Shown: positions 1 to 10,620 of the stretch, piece by piece
Layout: every line of letters starts with the position of its first letter
Numbering within the stretch: the stretch's first letter is position 1
Source of the DNA: Primulina eburnea
Taxonomy: Eukaryota > Streptophyta > Magnoliopsida > Lamiales > Gesneriaceae
Reading direction: 5' to 3'
NCBI RefSeq assembly: GCF_022965805.1
Contig: NC_133109.1
Span: 1,317,001 to 1,381,000, forward strand
DNA length: 64,000 nucleotides
Position numbers and translations under genes: made by a program
Notes under the pieces: model-generated
Database searches by the model: none
Seen by the model: only the letters and a program-made list of their open reading frames with translations
What the model was told of the DNA's origin: nothing

Positions 1-2
1 GA

Positions 3-1877
3 TCCACTGCTCCTACTTCAGTGCAAGCTGCTGCATCTATTCCATCAACATCTACTGCTTCTACTTTCAGACCAATGTCTGGAATAGTGATTCGAGAACC
101 AGCAAGGGGGTCTTCTGCATTTCGACCTATTTTGTCTATTTCATCAACCGACAAAGGCAAAGGAAAGATGATTGAAGAACCACAACTTGTTGGACTAAGA
201 ACAACTGTGACCACAGGTGTTGATCTTCATTTGGCAGAAATAGAAAGCTCTGCCAATGATGACATGAATTTCTTTGACGAGTGGCACAAGATCAGAATTT
301 TTCATTCTTTTGCTTACTTCAAGAAGAAATGATCCTATGGGAAAATAATGAACGCTGAGAAGAGGGTCTTTCAGCTTGCCAAAACAGAAAATGTAATCGA
401 GGCCTTGCGTAGAAGAAGCTACATCCTCGAACAGCTGAAATGTCAGAAGTTGGAATCAGTTCTGAAAACTCTCAAATCAAATTTTGATCCCACAATTCCT
501 ACTGCTGTTCAGGATCAGAACGTCATTCTGATTCTAACTGACAAATTGAAACAGATGAGTGAGCAACTTCTTGATCACGAAAAGGGCTTTGGAGAGCCAA
601 TTGAATATCAAGTCGGCCTTGTTCCAGACTTTCAACAGATCCAGACAGTTGAGGAACGGACTATAGCTTCACCAAAAGCTTCTGTTCTCAGTACTCCTGC
701 ATCACCAACAAGGCCTATTCAATCATCATCTCTTTTATCTATGCATGAACTGGCTTCAGTTGAAGAAGTCATTGAGTCAATTGTTCCCACGACCTCTACT
801 ACTCATGAAGCAGTTCCAGCTACTTCATTGCCACCATCACTCTCTCCAACCGCAGAACAACATATGGCAGAATCATATGCTATATCTCTTTTGCCAAATC
901 TAGAAAACTTTTCTGCTGCTCATCAAGCAGAAATGAAAGTTCTTTTGGATCAGCAATCTGAACCCATAACTGCAGAACAATCAGCTTCACCTGCTGCCAT
1001 TGTTCCAATGGAAGATAACTTGATCTCCAACTTGGTTGCTCCTGATGAAGAGGTTGTTCCTACAATAATTGCTGCCGAACCAACTGTCTCTGCTATTCCA
1101 GATGAAAGCTCTGCTGACCCTGGTCCTTCTACTGCTGTGATGGATACCATTTCCCTCAACACCAATCAAGTTTCTACTACGCTGATTGTCGCTGATCCTG
1201 TTCAAACTCACACGAACACTCGTGCTGCTGAAATGAGGCAACGCTTGCTTGCGCGAACCCCCTCACCTGAATTAGAAACATTCAACTTGGAGTTTCAGAT
1301 TGACGTTCTGCAAAGGGAACTCAATAACCTGTCTGATTTAGTCAAGCGGATGTCCTGTGAAAGCATATCAGAATTTAGTGGTGCTCAGTTCTTCAGAGAA
1401 CGAATGAGCAAACATATATATAACATAACGGAATCCATGGAGAAAATGCATGTTGAAACCATTGTTTTCAGACAAACTGTATCGAGAAATTATAGTCACA
1501 TCGTGCTTGCTCAAACTGATATACTCAATCGACTCACCGAGCATGATGATCTCATTCGATCATTTTCCACCTCTATGGAAATAATGGATGCCAAGATTGA
1601 TTCTCAAACTCAATCTCTCACTACTCTCAATGATAGTATCTCTACTCAAGCTCCGTATCTGGAGATGTTAACCAATGGCATTCAAAACTTGTCTGGAAGA
1701 ATGAATGATCTTATGGCCCATGTGATTGCCGCTGATGCCAAAAAGGGGGAAGAAAAACGAAGAGATCCATCTGAAGCAGAACTAAGGCAATCAGAAGCTG
1801 ACGCTGAACCTTCAGATAGAAGATTTCAGGATCCTCAAAATGAAGAAGTCATTTACAGGGACATTGGAACTTATTGA
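3..1877 (+). pseudogene. Retroelement-associated ORF (non-pol), one in-frame stop, open at window edge
   Basis: One reading frame runs from the window edge to TAA/TGA at 1875-1877, interrupted once by TGA at 330-332. It reopens after the stop, with the next Met at 348. The 509-residue second part is rich in Ser, Thr, Pro and Glu, then has a predicted coiled-coil-like stretch (roughly residues 310-460) and a charged C-terminus. I see no gag zinc knuckle, protease, integrase or reverse transcriptase motif. It ends about 125 bp before a purine-rich tract and an LTR, so it is the last ORF of an LTR element, a position where some copia lineages carry an extra ORF. Its segment around residues 1-80 resembles the broken minus-strand ORF at 49304-49600 (shared EAL-R/P-R pattern followed by a conserved DPT/DPS-like stretch), which ties it to the 38-54 kb array. 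Function unknown. The stop makes this copy probably dead. Confidence 0.6.
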
Positions 1878-2003
1878 CAATTTACTGTGTTAATTTCATT
1901 GATATTATCCCTTTGCTAACTGATTATCTGTTATTTAATGCTTTCCTAGTTATTTAACGCTTTCCTACTGTTTAGGTTTTGGCATCACCACAAATGGGGA
2001 AAT

Positions 2004-3028
2004 TGATAGACATGAATTAATTGTGGCGATGAAAATAAAAACCAGCAGACCAGCAGCACTCTTTAAGAAAACAGTAGACAAAAAGAAAATCAGAAGCTAC
2101 TGGTCTAGTAAAACAAAAGCAGTAGAAAGGCTAGAAACACAGAATCAGTAGAAGATGTTGCCTAACGTGATTAATTTAAATGTTACCGTTAAAGTTACTA
2201 AGTACTAGTATTAATTGCAGCATTAAATACTATACGGAGTCATTTAATTCACTTTACCGAGTTTAGTATAAAACATGACTGATTGTTTTATAGCTTTTCT
2301 GCAAGAACCTTTTTTGGTAATAAAGCTGACTCTATCAGAAATCTGAAGACATCTTCTGATCATAAACGTTGAACTTAGACGCTTATGTGTACATGGAACA
2401 AACCCTTACAGAAATAGAACGCTACGCATAATATCTTTTCAGGGATCAACGCTATTTCACTAAACGAGACAACCTCGAAATTCCTAGATAACTTTGAGTT
2501 CAACACAAAGAAAAGTAGCACACGCTTCATAGCAAATATCTGATCTTTTGAAGATCATCTTGTGCTAACTGATTCTTACACTCTTCACAATCTTTTACAA
2601 CACTTATATTTTATCAGGAAAAGCTTGTAATCTGAAAAGAGTCTTTTCAGAACCTTGTGTATCACATTCTTTTTGAGTCGAGTAACTAAGAGTTTCAGTA
2701 GGCAAATGTGTAAGTACTTCTGAAGTGGGTGTGTACAAGAGTTGTACTGTAATATCCAAAGTCTTTTAGTTATACCTTCTGGAAACAGGAGAAGAGGAGA
2801 CATAGAAGATTTTATCTTCGAACTTCCATAAACAACTACTGCCTATTGTTATTATTGTCTTTCACTTACTTCATCAGATTGTTTCCGCACCTATAATTGT
2901 AATCTAGGTGAAGGTATACGCAACAAGATAAACTACTATCTCTAACAGGATTTTAGTACCTCATCAAAAGAAAGAAAAAAAGAGCAGAGTTTATTCACTC
3001 CCTCTAAACTCAACTTCGATCCTCAACA
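2004..3028 (+). mobile_element. Family C LTR (3' LTR of the element that begins left of the window)
   Basis: A purine-rich tract (AAATGGGGAAAT, about 1992-2003) is followed by TGATAGAC at 2004. The end CTCAACA at 3028 gives a 1025-bp TG...CA unit. Its start and end match the solo LTR at 31743-32779, and its last 270 bp match 7300-7577. OMT upstream sequence begins immediately at 3029. The left LTR and its target duplication lie outside the window. Confidence 0.7.
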
Positions 3029-3265
3029 ATATATATATTATTTTATTAGAATATGATATTTATAGATTACTGATTTGATAAAATTTACAAAAGATAGTTT
3101 GAATTTTTAGATAAATTATACACAAATTGGAGAAAAATTCGAAAAAATAGAGAGATATATAAAAATTACTAATAAACCTACACCAACAAAATTAACTAAC
3201 AAATATTACGAAGAAAAAAATGTAAAAACTTTTGTACCACATCAACATATCAAATTTAGTTAATA

Positions 3266-3608
3266 CTAGTGCACCGACGCATGCGTTTCGTGTTTGTATA
3301 ATATTTTTTATAATTCATTTGATTTATATTTAAATGAGGATCAAAATATAATTATAAGAAATATTGAGGGACTAAACTGTAATTTTGATATAATTTTTTT
3401 TTTTTAAAAAAGAATAAAAAATGACTTGAATAAGAATTGAACCTATAACCTAAACCCCAAGAAACAACGACTCTATCCGCTTAACTACGCATAACTACAT
3501 TAAACTTTTAACATTTTATTAATATATATAATTATTAAAACAGACTATGACACCAAAATTAATTACTCTAAGTATCTCAAACTTAATAAAATAGTATAGA
3601 AGTATAGA
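3266..3608 (-). mobile_element. Small non-autonomous Helitron
   Basis: On the minus strand it starts with TC (TCTATACTTCTATACTAT) at 3608 and ends with CTAG at 3266-3269, after the palindrome ACGCATGCGT. It is inserted between A and T, and these are Helitron hallmarks. The related flank at about 4258-4275 reads TAGTTAATATGATG without the insert, giving an exact empty site. It shares both termini with the copy at 60646-60917. No Rep/helicase coding is present. A tRNA-like segment lies inside at about 3434-3489. Confidence 0.75.
3434..3489 (-). other. tRNA-like segment (A-box and B-box-like) inside the Helitron
   Basis: On the minus strand TAGTTAAGCGG (3487-3477) resembles a tRNA A box. GGTTCAATTC (3443-3434) resembles a B box about 35 nt further on. 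The arms do not obviously form a full cloverleaf, so this is a decayed tRNA or SINE-head fragment, not a called tRNA gene. Confidence 0.35.
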
Positions 3609-3649
3609 TGATACGTTAAAGTATAATAATATATATAATATAGATTATA

Positions 3650-3853
3650 GAGGAAGTTGGTGAAAAATCCCCAATCAAAACATTTCTTTGGGTTCACTCC
3701 CTACCCACAAAATTGTGGTACTATATCATACAAAATGTGGTACACTTCATGTAGAAATGTGGTATACTTCATGTGTAAATGTAGTACTAAAAAAGTACTT
3801 AGGGACTGAATACAAAAAAAATCGACGGCTGGGGATTGAAGGCCAATTTTCCG
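3650..3853. mobile_element. MULE-like MITE
   Basis: A 204-bp insert is flanked by the perfect 9-bp direct repeat TAGATTATA (3641-3649 and 3854-3862). Its ends form imperfect inverted repeats, with GGAAGTTGG...AATCCCCA on the left and GGAAAATTGG...AATCCCCA read inward from the right. OMT3 (34275-34290) and OMT4 (55000-55020) flanks hold the uninterrupted site. The 9-bp duplication fits the Mutator superfamily. It is non-coding. Confidence 0.7.
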
Positions 3854-4014
3854 TAGATTATAACTTAGATAGCAAAATGCATGCAGGTCTCTTGGGTTGC
3901 GTGGATTTCAGGGAATGTGTCCTTAATTTGACCATCAATTAATGATATACGGCCTATTCTATGACAAATAAACAAATATATACACCATTCATACATATAT
4001 TTTTTTTGCATTAA

Positions 4015-4044
4015 TATATATATATATATTCGTTGCATCTGGAA

Positions 4045-4090
<46 letters not shown>
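4015..4090. repeat. (TA)n microsatellite pair
   Basis: Two TA runs lie about 20 bp apart (about 4016-4030 and 4049-4090), followed by TAATGCAAAAATAATAAT. They lie between the MITE and the duplicated promoter segment of OMT1. Confidence 0.8.
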
Positions 4091-4094
<4 letters not shown>

Positions 4095-4189
4095 GCAAAA
4101 ATAATAATTTTGATTAAAACAACATGGCTTAATTTTATTTATATTATATCAAAAAAACAATTTATAGCAATTACTACTAACTAAGCTAC

Positions 4190-4232
4190 TATAAATATGT
4201 TTGTCTCTGCATTTGCACACTCCTACCCAAAC
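4190..4232 (+). promoter_or_regulatory. Duplicate of the OMT core promoter (TATA box at 4190-4196)
   Basis: CTACTATAAATATGTTTGTC followed by TCTGCA and ACTCCTACCCAAA is a near copy of the segment directly before the OMT start codons. Here it continues not into an OMT exon but into upstream-type sequence (ACTTTTGCACCACATC), so it is a displaced extra copy about 210 bp upstream of the working one. Whether it starts transcripts is unknown. Confidence 0.55.
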
Positions 4233-4403
4233 TTTTGCACCACATCAATGTATTAAATTTAGTTAATATGATGTTTTAAAATCTAATAATATATATAATA
4301 TAGATACAGTAAAATGCATGCAGGTGTCCTAACTAATACGTAATTTGACCATCGATTAATGATACACGGCCTATTCTATAACAATTAGTACAAGCTAAGA
4401 TAC

Positions 4404-4410
4404 TATAAAT
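4404..4410 (+). promoter_or_regulatory. TATA box of OMT1
   Basis: TATAAAT lies 78 bp before the chosen ATG and is conserved in sequence and position in all four copies. An upstream ATG at 4427 opens a 46-codon out-of-frame ORF that overlaps the OMT start. Whether it is transcribed depends on the exact start site. Confidence 0.65.
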
Positions 4411-4481
4411 ATGTTTGTCTCTGCAGATGCACATTCCTACCCAAAGTATTGCTTCTTGTGTTCTCAATATTTTCAGGAAAA

Positions 4482-5500
4482 ATGAATACAAAAATGGAGG
4501 TTGCACAAGGGGACGAGGCTTCTTTCTTATTCGCCATGCAACTAGCCTCTGCTTCAGTGCTGCCTAATGTCCTCAAAGTGGCGCTGGAGCTCGACCTCCT
4601 TGAACTCATGAAGAATAAGGGGCCCGATGCCTTTATTTCACCAAGAGAACTCGCCGCGGAAATTCCCACCAACAATCCAGAGGCGCATAACATGGTGGAC
4701 AGAATCCTCCGCCTGCTCGCGAGCTATTCTATTTTAAATTGCCGAGTGAAAACCCTGCCTGATGGCGGCGTTGAGCGGCTGTATTCCTTGGCTCCGATCT
4801 GCAAGTTCTACACCAAGAATGATGATGGAGTTTCTCTAGCCCCTTTGTTGATCATGAACCTAGACAGGGTTCACTTGGAGACTTGGCAAGTATATATCAA
4901 CTACATGTCAACCTCTACACGTACTATATGTGTGCATGTGTAACTAATCATTAATAATTGTATGTGTAGGTACCACCTGAAAGATGCAATTCTCGAGGGG
5001 GGACTACCTTTTGAAAAAGTATATAAAATGAGCACATTCGAGTATCACGGCACAGATCCTAGATTTAACAAGGGTTTTAATATAGCAATGTCCAATTTTT
5101 CGACAATGTTGATGAAAAGAATTGTAGATACGTACAAGGGATTCAAGGGTCTGAGGACTTTGGTCGATGTTGGAGGTGGAATCGGTGGTTCTCTGCGCAT
5201 GATCCTATCCAAGCATCCAAATATAAAGGGCATTAATTTTGATTTGCCCCACGTTATTCGAGAGGCACCATCTTTTGCAAGTATGTGAAATATTTGTGTT
5301 GGTTCTTTGTAATGTATTTTAAATCGGTTTCATTGAAATATTTGTGTTTGGAGGTCACTTTTTAATTTAATTTCATGGTTTACGTGAAACTTAAACTTGG
5401 CCGACCTTTTTGTATTGATCAGGCATGGAGCACATAGGTGGAGACATGTTCGTTAGTGTTCCGAAAGGCGAAGCCATTATCATGAAGGTGAAATTGTTTT

Positions 5501-5549
<49 letters not shown>

Positions 5550-6259
5550 ATTTTGTTAGCCTTCTAAATTGTTCAGCAATAATGATAATAATAATAAATG
5601 CCACACGTAAGTCATGTATATGGAAGCGTGACTATAAATTAAACCTTTATAACAACTACTTTATATATTTTTATTGTCTTTACGAAATTCTTAACTGATG
5701 CAATTATATAAGTTCATTGTAAACATCGCAAGCTCTTTTTTTTGCTATTGAATGTGGGAATATGGGGGCATCATAAGAAAAATATATTTTATTCAATACA
5801 TATAATTAAATCGTTGTTCGCATTAGTTTTCCACCCGTTTTAAAAAAAGGATTAATGCTTTTTCATAATTTTTGATTCCCAATTGTTTCTTACAACTTTG
5901 TAATAATATTTTTTATGATTAATTTCTTATTAGACTGATTCAATTATTTTTTTTAATCGTATCCACAGTGGATTCTTCATGACTGGAGCGATACAAATTG
6001 CGTAAAAATACTGAAGAGATGCCATGAAGCACTTCCAAATAATAGAAAAATTATCGTTGTGGAACATATCCTTTCAGAGACACCAGGAGAAGATTTTAAA
6101 TGTAATTTACAATCTGACATGGTTATGCTAGCATTTAGTCCCGGTGGAAAGGAGAGGACAGAAAATGAATTTCATGCATTGGCAAAGCAAGCAGGATTCA
6201 AAGAATCTCGAACAGTTTGTCGTGTTCTCCCACTCTCGGTCATGGAGTTTTATAAATAA
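4482..6259 (+). CDS. OMT1: COMT-type phenolic O-methyltransferase
   Basis: Exons are 4482-4885, 4970-5280, 5423-5487 and 5969-6259, joining to 356 residues, the usual COMT length. The family moves a methyl group from S-adenosylmethionine to a phenolic hydroxyl, as a soluble cytosolic homodimer. Residues 1-110 form the dimerisation region. The SAM loop is LVDVGGGIG at 199-207, with SAM contacts Asp226, Asp246 and Lys260. The catalytic set is His264 (in LHDW), Glu292 and Glu322. Compared with alfalfa COMT numbering (recalled), Asn324 is Ser317 and His183 is Phe178, so the substrate may not be caffeate. Intron 1 uses a GC donor (4886-4887); the other introns are GT-AG. The ATG was chosen because it is conserved in all copies and lies downstream of the TATA box; the frame is open further upstream. 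AATAAA follows at 6305. It appears intact. The exact substrate cannot be read from sequence. Confidence 0.9.
5503..5547. repeat. (TA)n microsatellite in OMT1 intron 3
   Basis: An uninterrupted TA run starts 15 nt after the intron 3 donor. The same tract is present at the same place in all four OMT copies with different lengths. Confidence 0.85.
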
Positions 6260-6282
6260 ATATATAAAGAAATATTGAGTAG

Positions 6283-6392
6283 CTAAAGGTAATTATCGTT
6301 TTATAATAAAACTTTAGGCTTGCTATGACTTTTCTCCTAAAGATAATTACCGTTTTATAATAAAACTTTGGGCTTGCTATGACCCTTTTCTC
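6283..6392 (+). repeat. Tandem duplication of the OMT1 3' UTR/poly(A) region
   Basis: Two copies of about 55 bp (6283-6338 and 6339-6392) each contain TTATAATAAAACTTT and GGCTTGCTATGAC. Each supplies one AATAAA, so OMT1 has two candidate polyadenylation signals. OMT3 has the same duplication (about 36424-36525) in more diverged form. OMT4 shows one copy. Confidence 0.6.
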
Positions 6393-6580
6393 TTTTAGTC
6401 TTGTTAACATGCAATGGATAAATAATGAACAGCGTGTACATGATGTTGGTGTTTAATAATGATCAAGCTTAATGCTCCCCTTAAATTCATGATGTATTTT
6501 GAATTGCATGCATATTGGCGATAAGTTCAACTCCCCTTAAATCATAAATATTTCATCAATTATTATTATTATTGTTATAT

Positions 6581-6635
<55 letters not shown>

Positions 6636-7299
6636 TATCATATATTTCATTTAGACGATAGCGTGGCTCTGCCGGTTGTTCTAAATAAAATATTATGATT
6701 TAATAGTAACATCTAACAATCTAACATTTACTTTATCGCAACTAACTTTTATTTTTTACATCTAACTTTTACTTTACTGCAATTAACTTTTACTTTCCCG
6801 CAACTAACTTTTATTTTTCCGCAACTAACTTATTATTATCGCAACTAACTTATTAAATCATATATTTCATTTAGGCAATAGCGTGCCTCTGCCGGTTGTT
6901 CTAAATGAAATATAATGATTAAATTTAACATTTACTTTATGTAATTATATATTTGTATAGTTATATAAATAATAATAGGTACCATATATAAAATATCGGT
7001 TAATTCGATATTTTCTATAGTGGGAACTATATTATATTATGTGTGTGTTTAAATATTTAATTTTCTTGGAACCATTATTTATGGTGGTCACTTTTGTTTT
7101 ACTTTTAGTTAAACAATATTATATAAACCAAGAATAAATCATCGAGCTTGACAAAATTTATAATTTGTAAACTTCATTCTTTCATTTGATAATCTATAAA
7201 TTAATAAATTTAAACTTAAAATAATATTTGTGTGGATCGATCTCGTACTTACGAAATATATTACTTGCAGACAACCTACACTTGGGCTGAATTATAATT
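6393..7299. repeat. AT-rich OMT1 downstream spacer with hairpin-flanked minisatellite
   Basis: This stretch has no gene. It contains a TTA/TA run (6561-6632), then two direct copies of a hairpin unit (6638-6701 and 6858-6920). They bracket a degenerate array of a roughly 20-bp GCAACTAACTTTTA motif (about 6735-6855). The rest is unique AT-rich sequence. Confidence 0.6.
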
Positions 7300-7577
7300 T
7301 AATTAGTAGCATATACCTTCAGGAAACAGAAGAAGGGGAGACGTAAAAGATTTCATCTTCGAACTTCCATAAACAACTATTTTCTACTACCTACTGTTTT
7401 ATTGGTTTTACCTTAAACCATCAGATCGTTCCGCACAAGTTATTGTGATCTGCTGCAAATATATTCGAACTAGATAAGCTATAATCTCTAACAAGATTCT
7501 AGCACATTTGCAAAAACATCAAAGAAAGGAATGAGTTTATTCACCCTCCTCTAAATTCTATATCGATCCCCAACATA
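7300..7577 (+). mobile_element. Family C LTR fragment (3' part only)
   Basis: It matches the last 270 bp of the C LTRs at 2755-3028 and 32512-32779, including the stretch with GGGGAGACGTA and the terminus ATCGATCCCCAACA. The 5' part is missing, so it is a truncated solo LTR. Confidence 0.65.
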
Positions 7578-7589
7578 AACAGTGAAAAT

Positions 7590-7815
7590 AATCACATGTT
7601 ACTATAATGAGGTGTCATAAAACTCATTTTTGTATAATAATATGATATTATTCAAATATATATATAATAAATAAACACTAACGCAATAAAAATATATAAA
7701 CTGTGTAATAATAAAATCACATCACGTTATTATAATGAGGTGTCTTAGACTCCTTTATATAATAGCATGATATTATATATTATATATGTACACAATAAAA
7801 AAATAAACAAGTAAA
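7590..7815. repeat. Tandem duplication of about 120 bp, AT-rich
   Basis: Two copies share ATAATGAGGTGTC and ATATGATATTAT-like blocks (about 7595-7665 and 7715-7785). There is no coding potential. Origin unknown. Confidence 0.45.
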
Positions 7816-7829
7816 ATAAATATTCTTAC

Positions 7830-8130
7830 TTTTGAATATTGTTATCTTTTTCTTGTGTTTTGTAGCTTGGAAAAATATAGATTACCTTCGAGTATCAGTG
7901 CCGATAACGTGTTAAAAATAAAAATTTACGGTAAAAAGTAAAAATCTCAAAGTCACAAAATATATTAAACTACACACATTATAAAATTTTCTCTACTCCC
8001 TTATGCTTTTTCTTCACAAATTAAGAGACATATTTATAGAATTTCTTTAAAAATAATCTTACACTAATTATATCATTACAGTACATCATCACACACTAAT
8101 TTTCAATATTTACAACTCTTATTTTCAACA
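7830..8130 (-). mobile_element. Ty1/copia 5' LTR, primer site and leader (truncated)
   Basis: The 221-bp LTR (7910-8130), read on the minus strand, starts TGTTGAAAATAA and ends TTTTTAACA. It matches the LTR at 61657-61869. The adjoining leader contains GTTATCGGCACTGATAC, a primer-site-like block next to the LTR end. The flank at 8131 (GAACTTTTATTTTTT) is OMT upstream sequence also seen at about 33508 before OMT3, so this is the right end of a minus-oriented insertion. Confidence 0.6.
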
Positions 8131-9241
8131 GAACTTTTATTTTTTAAAGATTATTTATAAAAAACTCCAGAAATATACACGTTATTAGGAAATTATAAAT
8201 ATCTTAGTGTTTCGCTATTAAAGTTGGAAATTATTTTCTTTGTTCCAATTTGTTGTCTAATTTGTTCATCTCAGCCTATTGTCAACTTTGATTTCCTCAG
8301 CATATACGTATTGGATTAGATTTACATTCTAGGATCAAAGCTAGCAATTTGCATGCGTAATAAGTCTCAGAAATAAATAATATTTTTTTTATAAATTGAT
8401 GCGATAAATGAGAAAACGTAATCATGGACATATAAATAATGCATTTGACAAGATCAGAAAATACATTTGAAGTAATGGAGTTGTGTGTTTATGTTATTTT
8501 ATTTAATTAATTAACATCGAGTACGTGTTAGTGAGAATTAACGTATGCTATATGGGGAAAATATATGTATACTTTATAGATTCATATCAAAATATTCATT
8601 AATTTGATAAGAAAAATATAATTTCCACCTGTTAAAATAGTATCCTTCTTTCCATTTCCTGATATTATAATAATTGAAAATTTTATACTTTACTGTAGAT
8701 CAGATATATAAATTAATGGGGATCCTGGTAGCCAGTAATTTATAATAAATTAGTGTTCCATGGCACATGATACATGTCATAGTAATTTTTTTTATTTGAT
8801 AATTTTGGTGTAAAATACATATATTATTTTATTAGAATATGATATTTATAGATTACCGATTAGGTAAAATCTACTAAGATAGTTTGAATTTTTAGATAAA
8901 TTATAGATTAACTAGAGAAAAATCCGAAAAAAATAGGGAGACATATAAAAAATACTATTAATAAACCTACACCAACAAAATTAACTAATAAACATTAAGA
9001 AGAAAAAAATGTAAAAAACTTTTGTACCACATCGATTAATTAAAGTATAATAATATATATAATATAGACTATAACTTAGACAGCAAAATGATGCATTAAA
9101 GTATAATAATATATATAATATAGACTATAACTTAGACAGCAAAATTAATGCATCTCTCTTGGGTGGAATGTGTCCTAACTAATACGTAATTTGACCATCG
9201 ATTAATGATATACGGCCTATTCTATAACAATTAGTACAAGC
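8131..9241. other. OMT2 upstream flank
   Basis: This stretch has no gene. It is co-linear with 33508-34510 (OMT3) and, in blocks, with 54440-55145 (OMT4). It contains a short internal duplication of GTATAATAATATATATAATA plus the following ACTATAACTTAGACAGC (about 9045-9082 and 9100-9142). Confidence 0.6.
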
Positions 9242-9248
9242 TATAAAT
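9242..9248 (+). promoter_or_regulatory. TATA box of OMT2
   Basis: TATAAAT lies 76 bp before the ATG. An 18-codon upstream ORF (ATG 9265) ends in a TGA that overlaps the OMT2 start codon as ATGA (9318-9321). Confidence 0.65.
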
Positions 9249-9317
9249 ATGTTTGTCTCTGCATATGCACACTCCTACCCAAAGTATTGCTTCTTGTTCT
9301 CAATCTATTCAGGAAAA

Positions 9318-10364
9318 ATGAATACAAAAATGGAAGTTGCACAAGGGGACGAGGCTTCTTTCTTATTCGCCATGCAACTAGCCTCTGCTTCAGTGCTACC
9401 TAATGTCCTCAAAGTGGCGGTGGAGCTCGACCTCCTTGAACTCATGAAGAATAAGGGGCCCGGCGCCTTTATTTCACCAAGAGAACTCGCCGCGGAAATT
9501 CCCACCAACAATCCAGAGGCGCATAACATGGTGGACAGAATCCTCCGCCTGCTCGCGAGCTATTCTATTTTAAATTGCCGAGTCAAAACCCTGCCTGATG
9601 GCGGCGTTGAGCGGCTGTATTCCTTGGCTCCGGTCTGCAAGTTCTACACCAAAAATGATGACGGAGTTTCTCTAGCCCCTTTGTTGATCATGAACCAAGA
9701 CAGGGTTCAGTTGGATATTTTGCAAGTATATATCAACTACATATCAACTTGTACACGTACTATATGTGTACGATTGTGTAATTAATCATTAATAATTGTA
9801 TGTGCATGTAGGTACCACCTGAAAGATGCAATTCTCGAGGGGGGAGTTCCTTGTGAAAAAGTATATAAAATGAGCACATTCGAGTATCACATCACAGATC
9901 CTAGATTTAACGAGGTTTTTAATAGAGCAATGTCCAATTCTTCGACAATTTTGATGAAAAGAATTCTAGATACCTATCAGGGATTCAAGGGTCTGGGAAC
10001 TTTGGTCGATGTTGGAGGTGGAATCGGTGATTCCCTGCACATGATCCTATCCAAGCATCCAACTATAAAGGCCATTAATTTTGATTTGCCCCATGTTATT
10101 CAAGATGCACCATCTTTTGCAAGTACGTGAAATATTTGTGTTGGTTCATTGTAATGTATTTTAAAGCGGTTCCATTGAAATATTTGTGTTTGAAGGTCAC
10201 TTTTTAATTTAATTTGATGTTTTACGTGAAATTTAAAGTTGGCCGACCTTTTTGTATTGATCAGGCTTGGAGCACATGGGTGGAGACATGTTCGTTAGTG
10301 TTCCGAAAGGCGATGCCATTATCATGAAGGTGAAATTGTTTTCATCATATAATATATGTGTGCG

Positions 10365-10409
<45 letters not shown>

Positions 10410-10589
10410 TATTGGCAGCCAACTTCCCCTGTTTTCACCATTTTGTTAGTCTTCTAAATTGTTCTGCCATAATAATAATAATAATAATAAATGTCACACA
10501 CACACACGCACGCATATATATATTATTTATTGGCAGCCAACTTACCGTATTTTCACCATTTTGTTAGCCCTCTAAAATGTTATGCCATA

Positions 10590-10620
<31 letters not shown>

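Larger units (their letters stand above)
3029..4403. other. OMT1 upstream flank, enlarged by insertions and a partial duplication
   Basis: This stretch has no gene. Blocks match the upstream flanks of OMT2 (8815-9241), OMT3 (34085-34514) and OMT4 (54890-55145). It is longer because it contains a Helitron (3266-3608), a MITE (3650-3853), a (TA)n tract near 4015-4090, and a repeated promoter-proximal segment (about 4180-4440). The 84-residue ORF at 3688-3942 lies mostly in the MITE and is not a gene. Confidence 0.6.

Noticed and set aside
3434..3489. Functional tRNA gene
   Set aside because: Only A-box and B-box-like motifs are present. Acceptor and anticodon stems do not pair convincingly.
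4403..4693. Minus-strand ORFs opposite OMT exon 1 (also 9305-9529, 34548-34802, 55135-55416)
   Set aside because: They mirror conserved OMT coding sequence, so their conservation is explained by the plus-strand exon.
10358..10567. ORFs with long Ile-Tyr runs (also 35500-35724, 57479-57736, 12998-13258)
   Set aside because: They are translations of (TA)n microsatellites inside introns or LTRs.
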